DNA of 64,000 nt from contig NZ_CP142523.1 of the NCBI RefSeq assembly GCF_036885605.1, forward strand, positions 3,906,001-3,970,000, written 5' to 3'. Both the position numbers and the translations under genes were made by a program. Of the stretch, positions 8,053-16,480 are shown one piece after another. This DNA is from Janthinobacterium sp. TB1-E2. Lineage in GTDB: Bacteria; Pseudomonadota; Gammaproteobacteria; Burkholderiales; Burkholderiaceae_D. The notes beneath the pieces are model-generated. The model saw only the letters and a list, made by a program, of their open reading frames with translations. It was not told the DNA's origin and searched no databases. Numbering within the stretch: the first letter of the stretch is position 1; each line of letters starts with the position of its first letter.

Positions 8053-8262
8053 TCATCGAAACATCGGGCGATATCGCCGCATCATTTCTGGATCGGTGAC
8101 CATGTTCTGGTCATACTGCTCTTGCGCCGAAAACGTAAGGGCTGTATTCGGGTGCCATGCCCCGGCGCAAGACCCACTCGTCGCCGAAGGGAGTTGACCG
8201 AGTTGCTGTTGAGCGAAAGATCCCCACATCACACAAATATTGATCATTCCACCTGACTCCAT
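8053..8262 (-). CDS. Small phage protein, function unknown
   Basis: 69 aa from ATG 8262 with AAGGGGA upstream; a second possible start (MINICVMWGSFAQQ) lies five codons in. The C-terminus is TDPEMMRRYRPMFR. There is a single weakly hydrophobic N-terminal stretch and no recognised domain. It sits between the MuF-like gene and a terminator in the same direction as the late operon. Confidence 0.45.
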   Translation of the reverse strand: MESGGMINICVMWGSFAQQQLGQLPSATSGSCAGAWHPNTALTFSAQEQYDQNMVTDPEMMRRYRPMFR

Positions 8263-8297
8263 TACGTCCCCTTGTCTTGAGTCACGACCTGCGATCT

Positions 8298-9518
8298 TTA
8301 TTTATATTTCGCCTGCAGTTCCTCAAGTGTCAGCTTGCGCCCCTTGAGGTTCATCAGGTCATTCAGCGTGATCTTGCCCGCCTCGTACATCTCAGCACGG
8401 CCGGGGCCCAAGTACTCAGCCCGCCATGCCTTATCCTTGCTGGCCAGGAAGTCCTTGAAGTTCATCTTGCTGCTGACCGCCCCGCCGTCGCTGGGCCGCG
8501 TGCTGTCGCCCGGCTCGTCCAGCTCAATGCCCAGGTCCTTGAATGACTTGGTCCGCGTGCTGAGCACGCAGCGGCAGCTGAAATGAATGGCGCCAGGCCC
8601 GCCCGCCCACTCGTGCGTGTGGTTGATCGGTTCCTGATCGTGCAGCGAGTACTCGTGCAGGTCGCGCATGGCGCACAGCAGGCAGGTATGCGAATCAAGC
8701 GTCGACAGCCAAACCAGGCACTCGATCAGGTCCGCATTCTGCTTAAACGAGGCCAGCCGAGCGGCGTTGGCCACGGCCTGCACCGAACTGTGCACCAGCG
8801 CGCGCGCGTTTGCGGCTGACGCTTTCAAGATGCCTTGCTCGCCCGGCGCAACAGGATCCGGCGCGGCACCGGGAGGCTTGGCGGCCGGATCAGCTGGCGG
8901 CGCACTCGGCTTCGTTGCCGGCCCGGCGGGCGGCGCCTTCGCATCGGGCATTGGAGGCGTGGCAGGCAATGCCGGCTTGTTGGCCAGCGAATCGGCCGCC
9001 TTCGCGCTCTTGCCCAGCACGCGCGACACGATCTGCGACGTCGTTTCGCCCTGCGCCGCGCCGAGCCGCACTTGGCTGGCGAACCGGAACTGCGTATCGA
9101 GCGCCTGGCGTTTCCACCAGTCCGCTGACGACGCGCCCTTGATCAGCGTGTCGCCGACGAGCTTTTCGAGGTAAGTGGCAGGCGGCAGCTTGGCGCCCAG
9201 CTCAATCTTGAGGCCCTGCGTCAGCACCTTGGCCGTGTAATCGGCCTCAATGCGCACCATGCCGGTCAGGTCGCGGGCCATTTCGGCCTGCATGCCCGTG
9301 TAATGCGAAGAAATCAACGCATTCGATTCACGCAACAGCACACCCAGGCGTTGCTTGCCGTAGGTCGATATCTCGCCCTCGTTCAATTTTGCCGTGAGCT
9401 CCTTTGACATGGTGCCCATCAGGGCCAGGATCTTATCCTGCGTACCAGCCGAGAAACGCAGCAGGTTCAGGGAGTGCACGAGGAACATCTCAGCAAGCCA
9501 CTCTTCGAGCGCGCCCAT
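8298..9518 (-). CDS. MuF-like phage minor head protein
   Basis: 406 aa. The C-terminal region (~265-345) carries the Mu F signature: TLDSHTCLLCAMRDLHEY followed by GPGAIHFSCRCVLS, where Asp, paired Cys, His and CRC are characteristic (PF04233). A Pro/Ala-rich linker (residues ~175-220, KPALPATPPMPDAKAPPAGP) separates it from an N-terminal helical region. Such proteins are carried inside the head and follow the portal gene; here the start directly abuts the portal stop. Confidence 0.88.
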   Translation of the reverse strand: MGALEEWLAEMFLVHSLNLLRFSAGTQDKILALMGTMSKELTAKLNEGEISTYGKQRLGVLLRESNALISSHYTGMQAEMARDLTGMVRIEADYTAKVLTQGLKIELGAKLPPATYLEKLVGDTLIKGASSADWWKRQALDTQFRFASQVRLGAAQGETTSQIVSRVLGKSAKAADSLANKPALPATPPMPDAKAPPAGPATKPSAPPADPAAKPPGAAPDPVAPGEQGILKASAANARALVHSSVQAVANAARLASFKQNADLIECLVWLSTLDSHTCLLCAMRDLHEYSLHDQEPINHTHEWAGGPGAIHFSCRCVLSTRTKSFKDLGIELDEPGDSTRPSDGGAVSSKMNFKDFLASKDKAWRAEYLGPGRAEMYEAGKITLNDLMNLKGRKLTLEELQAKYK

Positions 9519-10886
9519 CTATGCCGCCACCAGGTCAGGCGGGGATGACTGGATACGCTCCTGCTCGTCCTCCCACTTCAGGTCTGGCGACACGATGCCG
9601 CGGCGCTGTAGTTCGTTGAAATAGGTTTCACCGGAAATCCGGTTATTGGCCACGCTCTTGAACAGCAACTCGGCACTGGCCTCGGCCAGCGAGGCGGCAC
9701 CGAAGTCCTTGAAAATGGTGATGTGGCCGCCTTCGGCCTCCCCCACCCATTCAGCCATGAACTGCAGCGCCTGGTCGCCTGCGTCTTCGACGTTGCCCGC
9801 AATCTTCTGGAGCGCGCATGCGCCCTGCTCGTTGTCGGCCAGGGTCTGCGATTCGGTCACGTTGCCTGGCTTGATCACCAAAAGCTCGGCGCCCGCCTGG
9901 CGCATGCGGTCTTCCAGATCGAGAATCGACAGGCGGCCGGCCTCGATGGCCTTGCCGCCGTGCTCCACGAACTTCAGGTCGCCTTCGGGCGATTCCGACT
10001 TGACCGCGCTGCCGGCGCCGACCGTAATGCCGCCCTCGCCCAGCATCTTGGCAAACAGGATCGGCACGCGCGCGACGTGCAGGATGTTCTGCTGGTCGCT
10101 CTTGCTCTGCCAATGCTCGACGTTGCTGTGCGCCAGCTCGAGCAGCGGCGGCGTGGCCTGCATGTAGCCCAGGCGCTTGCCGTAGACGGGCACGAATGCG
10201 ATGCGCTTCAGTGTGGTGGCGCCCTCCTCATGCAGCACCCAATCCTTTTTGCCAGCCGTTTCTCGCTGGCGCCAGGTCTGCCAGGTGCCGCGCCCGAGGA
10301 CGCGCACCTGCTCGATTTCCCTGGTGTCGAAGTCGCCATCCGGCTCGGACACGCTCTCCAGCAAACGCAGCTGGGTCAAGCCTTCCAGGCTGGTGGCATT
10401 CTTCGGCAGCCAGCCCAGGATGTTTTGCACGTGCACCTGAACGAAGTACGGACGCACGCCAGCGGCCTGCTCGTCTGCCTTCGTGACCAGGTTGCCAGCC
10501 TTCGGGAAGTCGACCAGGATGCCCGAGAATCCGTAGCCCATCGCCTCCTGGGTGATCTCGGACAGAAAGCTGTGCAGGTCGCGTCCGGCCAGGTCGACGT
10601 TTTGCAACCAAGGCTTGAGCCGTTCCGGCACGTCCTCGCCCAGCGTTACCGGCTTGCTGAACGGCTTGGCCGACAGCACATCAATGGTACGAGCATAGGC
10701 CGGGAACAGCGTGGCCACAGCCAGGCGAAGGTCGTAGCTCTCGCTGTCCTCGCCTGGCCACTGCGGCAAATACTTCTTGCCAGCCGCCCGCATCGTCTTG
10801 GTGCCACCCAGCAGCGCGGCAACCAGGCCACAATCCTCATTCAGCTTCGCGGCTTCGGCTGATTGTTTGCGTACGGCGTCGGTCAT
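9519..10886 (-). CDS. Phage portal protein (DUF4055 family)
   Basis: 455 aa. The N-terminus contains CGLVAALLGGTKTMRAAGKK and YDLRLAVATLFPAYARTIDV, the DUF4055 start pattern; later come YGFSGILVDFPKAG and PVYGKRLGYMQATPPLLELA. Members of this family form the dodecameric DNA gateway and sit between large terminase and MuF-like genes, exactly as here. Length is typical. The start is ATG 10886, 14 bases after the terminase stop on the transcript. Confidence 0.88.
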   Translation of the reverse strand: MTDAVRKQSAEAAKLNEDCGLVAALLGGTKTMRAAGKKYLPQWPGEDSESYDLRLAVATLFPAYARTIDVLSAKPFSKPVTLGEDVPERLKPWLQNVDLAGRDLHSFLSEITQEAMGYGFSGILVDFPKAGNLVTKADEQAAGVRPYFVQVHVQNILGWLPKNATSLEGLTQLRLLESVSEPDGDFDTREIEQVRVLGRGTWQTWRQRETAGKKDWVLHEEGATTLKRIAFVPVYGKRLGYMQATPPLLELAHSNVEHWQSKSDQQNILHVARVPILFAKMLGEGGITVGAGSAVKSESPEGDLKFVEHGGKAIEAGRLSILDLEDRMRQAGAELLVIKPGNVTESQTLADNEQGACALQKIAGNVEDAGDQALQFMAEWVGEAEGGHITIFKDFGAASLAEASAELLFKSVANNRISGETYFNELQRRGIVSPDLKWEDEQERIQSSPPDLVAA

Positions 10887-10900
10887 GGAAATCCTTGTTA

Positions 10901-12181
10901 TTACATGCGCAGCGGCGCGGTCGTCGTCGTGCTCTTCACGATCGGGTAGCGCTTCACGAGGAAGTACCCGTTTGCGTCATTCGGATGGTCGTGGCCAGAC
11001 TTCTTGTCCGGCTGGCCGTCAGCACCCCATACCTGCTGCTCCAGCGCCTCGGTAGTCGTCGGGCACTGGTCGGTGTTGATCTTCCAGCGGCGCTCGCCCT
11101 GGGCGTTCAGGATCATGCCGTTGTAGGCGTTGACCCGGTCCTTGACTGCAGGGTTTGAGTGGTTCACTTCGAGCAGGAAGCCCGCCTGGCGCAAAATGGA
11201 CAGGTCGGACTCGCTGGCGTTCTTGCTGCTGGTGTTCTGGCCGGACGCATCCGGGAAAATCTTCACCTGGTGGCCTTTATCCTTGAAGTCCTCCGTCAGG
11301 ATCCTGGCCATGGCCGGCGTATCGCGCACTTTCACACGCTCGGCCAGTGTCATCGGCTGGCCCTCGCGGACCACGTTGATGCACGCCGTCATGTTCAGCA
11401 CGTTGAAGTCGAGGCCTACCTGCAGCGGCTCGCCAGGCAGGATGATCTGCGTTGTGCGGTTCTTGAAGCGGTCGAAGTCCGGATAAACCGAGCCGCTGGT
11501 CAAGTTGGTGAATTTGCCACGCAAATACGCATCGATCAGCGCCGGCGGGTAGCTGGCCAACAGCGACGGGATGTAATCGGCTGGCAGGTTGAGCTCGTTG
11601 TCGAAGGTGCTGGCCTGGATCAGACCGTACAGCGTCGCCAGCGCGGGCTTGTCGCGCACCGCCTTCACGAACTGCTGATAGACGAACTTGAAGCCCTCCG
11701 GCGTGGTGGTCACGTCGATGCCGTTAAGCAGGCCCGGCACGTTGTAGCGCATCCGCGCGATGATCTTGCGCCAGGCCGTCTGCGCCTTGAGCATCGGCAT
11801 CACGTCAAGCTCATCGATCAGCGCGTGGCCAATCTTGAAGCCCACGATAGTTTCCGGCTTCTCCATCGAGCGGCAGATGACGGTGCCGCGATATAGGCGC
11901 CCTTCGTAGACCTCGACCTCGTGGTCACCCTGCTTCACCTTGATGCGCAAGCCCATCGCATAGGCCACCTCGTCCATCGTGGGATAGAAGATGTCGCGAA
12001 TCTGCGGATAAGTCGGCGCGAAGTAACCCTGGCTGATGCCTGGCCACTGCCAGAAGTGCATGCAGATGCCGACGCACCCCACAAAGGTCTTACCGGAGCC
12101 GAAACCAGCAACATAAGCCTTGTACTTATGCGGCAGGTTCAGGAATGCAGCCTGCGGGATATTAAGGTCAAGTTGGGTCAT
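10901..12181 (-). CDS. terL: Terminase large subunit
   Basis: 426 aa from ATG 12181 (MTQLDLNIPQAAFLNLPHKY); an upstream in-frame start six codons earlier is possible. Walker A reads AGFGSGKTFVG near residue 28, Walker B is HALIDELDVM near 120, and the nuclease part shows GLDFNVLNM and FPDASGQNTSS with acidic residues. It packages phage DNA through the portal encoded next to it. It overlaps the small-subunit gene by 14 bases. Confidence 0.93.
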   Translation of the reverse strand: MTQLDLNIPQAAFLNLPHKYKAYVAGFGSGKTFVGCVGICMHFWQWPGISQGYFAPTYPQIRDIFYPTMDEVAYAMGLRIKVKQGDHEVEVYEGRLYRGTVICRSMEKPETIVGFKIGHALIDELDVMPMLKAQTAWRKIIARMRYNVPGLLNGIDVTTTPEGFKFVYQQFVKAVRDKPALATLYGLIQASTFDNELNLPADYIPSLLASYPPALIDAYLRGKFTNLTSGSVYPDFDRFKNRTTQIILPGEPLQVGLDFNVLNMTACINVVREGQPMTLAERVKVRDTPAMARILTEDFKDKGHQVKIFPDASGQNTSSKNASESDLSILRQAGFLLEVNHSNPAVKDRVNAYNGMILNAQGERRWKINTDQCPTTTEALEQQVWGADGQPDKKSGHDHPNDANGYFLVKRYPIVKSTTTTAPLRM

Positions 12182-12629
12182 CGTTCTTTCGCGCCCCATC
12201 CTTGACGCCGATGATGATTTGCACGGGTGTTGGCAGCTGGTCGTTCGGTTCGGCCTTGCCCTTGTTCACGTAAATGTCGCCCACTTCCTTGGCGGCCTGC
12301 TCGTAGAGACTGGCCACCAACGGCAAGTTGCGCATGCTCTCGGCCTTCTGTGCCAGCCGGGCCAGGCCGCGCAGGCGAAATGCCTTGCTGGCGATCGGGA
12401 TTTCCTCGGCAGTGGCGCGGAACTTGGCGCGCGTCTCTTCGAAGATCGTGCGCCATTTCAGGCTCAGGTTGCGGCCCACGTACGTGTTCGGGTCGTAGCA
12501 GGACACCTGCTGGCGGCTCACATCGAGGCCAAATTCCTCTTTTACTGCTATCGAAACCTGCGTCGGCGAGTCGAAACAGGCCAGCGCGGTGACGACGTAC
12601 AGCTTCACCTCGTCCTTGAGTGCGGCCAT
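12168..12629 (-). CDS. terS: Terminase small subunit (DUF2280 family)
   Basis: 153 aa. MAALKDEVKLYVVTALACFD, VSIAVKEEFGLDVSRQQVSC and YDPNTYVGRNLSLKWRTIFE match DUF2280, a phage family found immediately upstream of large terminases, with an N-terminal helix-turn-helix for pac/cos recognition. Position and length agree. Confidence 0.85.
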   Translation of the reverse strand: MAALKDEVKLYVVTALACFDSPTQVSIAVKEEFGLDVSRQQVSCYDPNTYVGRNLSLKWRTIFEETRAKFRATAEEIPIASKAFRLRGLARLAQKAESMRNLPLVASLYEQAAKEVGDIYVNKGKAEPNDQLPTPVQIIIGVKDGARKNDDPT

Positions 12630-12659
12630 GTTTTAGTTTCCTGTAAAGCAACGTAAAGG

Positions 12660-13295
12660 CTACGCAGCCTTTAGAAGACACGTTCCGCACGCCCTCGCTA
12701 TGTTGATTTTCGCCACTTCTGGCGGGGTCTTTGCTGCGTCAATCATGCGCTGCACGTCCTCGCCTGCGCCGTAGCGCCGGACCACGCCGACAAACTCTTC
12801 GACGTCGTGCGAGCGCATGCACAGCTTCGGCAGCCCGTACTTGTTGAAGGCCGGCGCGCCGAAGTCATCCATCTCTTGGGCGATGTGATAAAGCTCGTGC
12901 TCGAGCAGCGCACAGAATTCGGCGTCGCTGCAGGTCAGGCAATACGATGCGTCCAGGGTAATGAGGAAGTCCGGCACCGCGCCGAACCAGTCGGCCATCT
13001 GCTGTTGCTGGCGGCCCTTCTGCCACGGCCCACAGCGGAACGTCACTTCCTCGCACTGGCCCAGCACAGTGCGGCCAGCCTTCACGAAGCCCATCGGTGC
13101 CCACATGAAATGCACATCGGCACATTCCAAGTGGGCGTGGTCTTCGTTGTAGAGCGCGCCGCGTTCGGTGAGGATGGTTGAGCGCACCCACTTGAGCACC
13201 TCGGGTGCCGGCAAGTAGCGGCCGCTCAGCGGGTCGGCAAAGGACTCCGGAGGGAATGGACGAGCGCCAGGTGTGGCGAATTGCTTTTTCTTCAT
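12660..13295 (-). CDS. Putative phage metallopeptidase (PhageMetallopep type)
   Basis: 211 aa. CALLEHELYHIAQEMDDFG near residue 130 is an HEXXH zinc site, followed by CMRSHDVEEFVGVVRRYG, which supplies a third ligand pattern. Paired cysteines (YCLTCSDAEFC) lie just before. This matches the putative phage metallopeptidase family (PF18894) often found beside terminase genes; its substrate is unknown. It is the first - strand gene of the packaging block and is transcribed with the terminases. Confidence 0.8.
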   Translation of the reverse strand: MKKKQFATPGARPFPPESFADPLSGRYLPAPEVLKWVRSTILTERGALYNEDHAHLECADVHFMWAPMGFVKAGRTVLGQCEEVTFRCGPWQKGRQQQQMADWFGAVPDFLITLDASYCLTCSDAEFCALLEHELYHIAQEMDDFGAPAFNKYGLPKLCMRSHDVEEFVGVVRRYGAGEDVQRMIDAAKTPPEVAKINIARACGTCLLKAA

Positions 13296-13424
13296 CGCTT
13301 GCTGCTCCTAACCCACACTATAGGCGAGACGCAGGCCTATCCCGCAATGCCCTTGCCGAGCAGTTGCGCACTTTAACGGGTAGGCGCGCGGCACCCACTG
13401 TCCAAACCTCAAAGGAGAAACCAC

Positions 13425-13553
13425 ATGAAACGAATTTACCTCAACTTCCGCCGCATTCTGGCCGTCGCCACTGACCTTGCTAAGTTCGCCTACTATCTGC
13501 GTCCGTTCTTCGAATGGATTTGGAATGTAGCGTGGCGAAGTATCCTAAATTAG
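13425..13553 (+). CDS. 42-aa aromatic/basic small protein on the opposite strand
   Basis: MKRIYLNFRRILAVATDLAK is followed by an aromatic stretch (FAYYLRPFFEWIWNVAW). AAAGGAG eight bases before ATG 13425 is a strong ribosome site. The sequence looks like a single amphipathic/membrane helix with basic residues, as in small membrane toxins or holin-like peptides, but no function is assigned. It diverges from the metallopeptidase gene start, 129 bases away. Confidence 0.55.
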   Translation: MKRIYLNFRRILAVATDLAKFAYYLRPFFEWIWNVAWRSILN

Positions 13554-13798
13554 CTCGCGCCGTCGACGTCGAGCATCACGGGCGGCATCGTTGCGCCCAC
13601 CACCCACAGCCGAACGGCGCCGCCAGCATTCAACGCCGCCAGTTCAGCAGCATCTGGCCGCCAGTACGACACCACGGCAGGCAGATCTCCCACGTGCGTG
13701 CGCGTGATCGGCAGCGCGTTGCATGGCAGCTCGGCCTGATCCCAGCCTGCAGGCGCGCAGAGCACGCCGTTGTTTGATGAGTGCTGGGTTTTCTGCAT
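13550..13798 (-). CDS. Small phage protein, function unknown
   Basis: 82 aa from ATG 13798; an in-frame GTG at 13915 would extend it by 39 charged residues but has no ribosome site. The core GVLCAPAGWDQAELPCNALP, RTHVGDLPAVVSYWRPDAAE and LNAGGAVRLWVVGATMPPVM looks like a compact beta-rich protein of a type common in beta-proteobacterial prophages. It converges on the 42-aa + strand gene, overlapping its stop by four bases. Confidence 0.6.
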   Translation of the reverse strand: MQKTQHSSNNGVLCAPAGWDQAELPCNALPITRTHVGDLPAVVSYWRPDAAELAALNAGGAVRLWVVGATMPPVMLDVDGAS

Positions 13799-13940
13799 TT
13801 CGGCTTTCGTTGTGTCACCGCCCGCCCCCAGCAGGCGCCGCGGTGCATCGCGGCTGGATTCCTCTGGATCTTTGCTACGTCGGTGAGCTGCGCCCGTTTC
13901 TTCAAGCTCTGCCACTGGAGCGCGCTGGCAGTCGCAAGTG

Positions 13941-14087
13941 TCAGGTGGTCAAGGTGTGCAACGCCGGCTTGGCCATCGCCCATAACCAGGGCCAGGCCAG
14001 CAACACGAGTGCGACGATGGCGCCGCCGATTACCGCACCCGCCAGAGTGATGGTGATGATCATCCGGCGGAAGTCGATATCGAACAT
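13941..14087 (-). CDS. 48-aa single-span membrane protein
   Basis: MFDIDFRRMIITITLAGAVI followed by a hydrophobic run to WPWLWAMAKP gives one transmembrane helix at residues ~9-37 with a short charged N-terminus. It lies between tRNA-Gly and the small protein gene, all in the same direction. The size fits accessory phage membrane peptides, but function is unknown. Confidence 0.55.
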   Translation of the reverse strand: MFDIDFRRMIITITLAGAVIGGAIVALVLLAWPWLWAMAKPALHTLTT

Positions 14088-14164
14088 ACGGCACCTTAAA
14101 TAGAAAAGCCACCAGCGCAGCGATGCGACCGGCGGCGAAACCCGGCATGCCGGGCAAGGGAAAC

Positions 14165-14238
14165 TGGAGCGGGTGAAGGGAATCGAACCCTCGTGGAAAG
14201 CTTGGAAGGCTTCCGCTCTGCCATTGAGCTACACCCGC
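14165..14238 (-). tRNA. tRNA-Gly (anticodon UCC), phage-borne
   Basis: On the minus strand a complete cloverleaf can be drawn: acceptor GCGGGTG/CACCCGC, D-arm with AGCTCAATGGCAGAGC, anticodon stem GAAGC/GCTTT with loop CTTCCAA (anticodon TCC), T-arm GAGGGTTCGATTCCCTT, discriminator T and encoded CCA. It reads glycine GGA codons. It lies inside the prophage between small phage genes, so it is carried cargo rather than an attachment-site tRNA, unless the phage module was built around an older insertion. Confidence 0.93.
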
Positions 14239-14558
14239 GTTTTGGAAAACCCACCAGAGGAATCGTATTTGCATTTCCCTCATGATTGAACAAACAACCA
14301 ATGAGGCCTCTATGACCAAATACGATTTTTTCTGGCTCTACATACAGCGCACAGCTCAACTTTGCGCGATTGCGAAGATGGTAGCTGAGATATCACGTTG
14401 GATTGTTGGTGCTGGGTGACAGCGTCCCAGCGTCGGTTTGGCGCGCAGCCTCGCGGCGGCGCCCGACTGATTGATCTATTTGGTTGCTGGATCGCTACTT
14501 CACGGCGCACCTCCTTTTCAGGCCTGCGACGGCATACTCGCGCGCGCATCCGGCCAGT
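14239..14558. other. 320-bp gap without a convincing gene
   Basis: Frames open on both strands are Arg/Ser/Ala-rich with no ribosome sites or domain patterns. It presumably holds the tRNA-Gly promoter (minus strand, just right of 14238). Nothing else recognised. Confidence 0.4.
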
Positions 14559-14747
14559 TCAGTTTCGTTCGTCATCCTCGGCCTGCGTCTGGTGCTCCAC
14601 AGCAATCAATGTCCAGCCCAGCTCGCGGCGCACCTCTTCCCGCGTGGGTAGCCGATCTGGCGCCGGTGCGCGGCTCTCCAGGTAGTCGCGTGCCAGGTAG
14701 TGTGGCGGATGGGTGGTTTCGGACAAAGCAACCTCGAAAGCTGTCAT
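14559..14747 (-). CDS. 62-aa acidic small phage protein
   Basis: MTAFEVALSETTHPPHYLAR, then RLPTREEVRRELGWTLIAVE and a charged end AEDDERN. The RLPTREEVRRELG segment is a well-behaved soluble helix. Weak ribosome site. It diverges from the PEP-CTERM gene (172-bp gap holding that gene's presumed promoter). Function unknown. Confidence 0.5.
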   Translation of the reverse strand: MTAFEVALSETTHPPHYLARDYLESRAPAPDRLPTREEVRRELGWTLIAVEHQTQAEDDERN

Positions 14748-14919
14748 TCACGTCGCTATGCTGGTTGTTGCGGCTGTCGAGTTTTTTTACACTCGTACCT
14801 CGTAAAACAGCAAGCTCAGGCGATTTTCATTTAAATTCAGCGACTTAGTAAAATGGCACGCTTCCTGCTCTGTTTGGCTCCGGGCATTTGCCCGACCTAA
14901 CTTATTCCACAGGAAAACC

Positions 14920-15702
14920 ATGAACCGAAAATTTTATTGGGCGACACTGGCGCTCTGGCTCGCCAGCGCCGCTGTGCAAGCGGACAATTTCAAAAATGGT
15001 GGCTTCGAAAACGGCAACGCGACCGGCTGGACCACCGGTGAAGGGTACCGCGGCAACACGCTCAACGCCTCCCTCAATCCCGGCAAGCTTCTACCTGGAG
15101 GCAGCCTTTACAGTGGCCCCGCTACGCGCTCGGACATCATCGCGGCCGGCACGGTTGACCCGATCATTGGCTCCGATCTGGGCTCGACCGTGTACGCTGG
15201 AAAATATTCGTACCGAGTCGAGGATAGGAACAGTGGCGGCTACGCTTCGGTGATCAGCCAATCGGTCAGCAACTACACCGAATCCAATATTTTCTTTACA
15301 TGGAAGGCCGTGCTTGAAAACGGCGGCCACGCCGATAACGAATCAGCAGCGCTATTCATCTCGCTGCGCGATGACACCACGGGCACTGAATTGGTCAGCC
15401 GTTTTTACAATGCCGGTAATGGCGGTGGCGGCGTTGACACACGATTTGAAACGTTTGGCAATTATTACTACACGCCTCTATGGCAAGTCGAACGCCTCAC
15501 AATCGATTCCAGCCTGTCCGGCCACGACTTCACGCTCTCGGTAGCAGCAGCAGACTGCTATTTCAGCGGCCATACCGGCTATGCGTACGTGGACGGTTTT
15601 GGCGGCGTCAATCCGATTCCAGAGCCAGAAACGTACGCCATGATGCTGGCCGGCCTCGGCCTATTGGGCTTCATGACGCGCCGGCGCAACAAGCAGGCCT
15701 AG
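14920..15702 (+). CDS. Secreted PEP-CTERM sorting-domain protein (prophage cargo)
   Basis: 260 aa. Residues 1-21 are a Sec signal peptide (MNRKFYWATLALWLASAAVQ|A). The body is Gly/Asn/Ser-rich and beta-like, starting DNFKNGGFENGNATGWTTGE, a carbohydrate-binding-like opening of many PEP-CTERM proteins. The C-terminus PEPETYAMMLAGLGLLGFMT plus RRRN is a complete PEP-CTERM anchor (PEP motif, hydrophobic helix, basic tail) cut by host exosortase EpsH in exopolysaccharide-making bacteria. The gene is monocistronic, opposite to the phage late operon, with its own terminator. It is therefore likely expressed in the lysogen and alters the cell surface. Confidence 0.9.
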   Translation: MNRKFYWATLALWLASAAVQADNFKNGGFENGNATGWTTGEGYRGNTLNASLNPGKLLPGGSLYSGPATRSDIIAAGTVDPIIGSDLGSTVYAGKYSYRVEDRNSGGYASVISQSVSNYTESNIFFTWKAVLENGGHADNESAALFISLRDDTTGTELVSRFYNAGNGGGGVDTRFETFGNYYYTPLWQVERLTIDSSLSGHDFTLSVAAADCYFSGHTGYAYVDGFGGVNPIPEPETYAMMLAGLGLLGFMTRRRNKQA

Positions 15703-15710
15703 AAATGGGA

Positions 15711-15731
15711 AAGCCACCCATGAGGTGGCTT
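15711..15731 (+). terminator. Terminator of the PEP-CTERM gene
   Basis: AAGCCACC/GGTGGCTT hairpin with loop CATGA-type spacing, followed by ATTTGTTTG; eight bases after the stop codon. Confidence 0.6.
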
Positions 15732-15937
15732 ATTTGTTTGCTCCCACGACTATAGCGCGTGGTGAGCGGCAAATTCAAGGCGTGCAGGTACGGCGCTGGG
15801 TCCGGGTACTGTCGCGAGTTCCAGCTATCGGTGGCGCGATGCGCACATTACGATTTCCGGAAGAATTTTCTTGAACTGAGGATTGAAGTATACCGCAGAA
15901 ATACTGTTTGTAAACACAGGCTTAAAGAAAACTTGCG

Positions 15938-16480
15938 CTACATGTCTCCGCCGCGTAACAGACCGCCCGCCCGGCCAGAATGACTGTCGTGAATGGAGCT
16001 CAGCTCGCTGACCATATCCTTGACGCGCTCCAGCTCCAGGCCGGCCACGCCGTACACTGCCGCGACGCCGGTTCCTTTGCACGACGTGCACAGTCCATTC
16101 CCCAGCAGCACCTTGACACCAGTGCCGCTGCAGCCTTTGCACGTGCCGTCGAGCCAGTGCGCCAGCGACTTCTCGGCTACGCGCCGGTAAAGCGCTTGCG
16201 CCGCTGCCGCATCCCAGGCTGTATTTTCTGGCACCCAGCGGCGGAACCGGCCGCGCTTGATCACTTCGGCGGTCCAGATGCGCAGCAGCTGGGCCAGGTT
16301 CTGCTGGCTGCCCTCGAACATGCGGTTGAGCGTACCGTCGGCGTACTTCACGCGACAAAGCAGCGCGCCAATGTCGCCGGCAAGCGCTGCAGCGGCCAGC
16401 GGGTCCGTCTGGTGGTGCTGCGCGTCGTCCATGAGGTTGCTCGAACCTATCGATGCGATGTAGCGGTCTGTAAAACCCAT
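15938..16480 (-). CDS. Q-like late antiterminator (zinc-finger type)
   Basis: 180 aa from ATG 16480. The centre-to-C-terminal part has a DnaJ-like zinc finger: GTCKGCSGTGVKVLLGNG then LCTSCKGTG, i.e. two CxxCxGxG repeats, with the helical part ALYRRVAEKSLAHWLDG before it. Phage Q82-type antiterminators have this arrangement. It is the last gene of the leftward early region before the late genes, the classical place for Q. Q action would explain the intrinsic terminators inside the late operon. Confidence 0.7.
   Translation of the reverse strand: MGFTDRYIASIGSSNLMDDAQHHQTDPLAAAALAGDIGALLCRVKYADGTLNRMFEGSQQNLAQLLRIWTAEVIKRGRFRRWVPENTAWDAAAAQALYRRVAEKSLAHWLDGTCKGCSGTGVKVLLGNGLCTSCKGTGVAAVYGVAGLELERVKDMVSELSSIHDSHSGRAGGLLRGGDM

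Noticed and set aside
13799-13915. GTG-started N-terminal extension of the 82-aa phage protein
   Set aside because: No ribosome site and strongly different composition from the rest of the protein.
14310-14549. 79-codon minus-strand frame between tRNA-Gly and the 62-aa gene
   Set aside because: Arg/Ser-rich, no ribosome site, no domain pattern, not coupled to neighbours.
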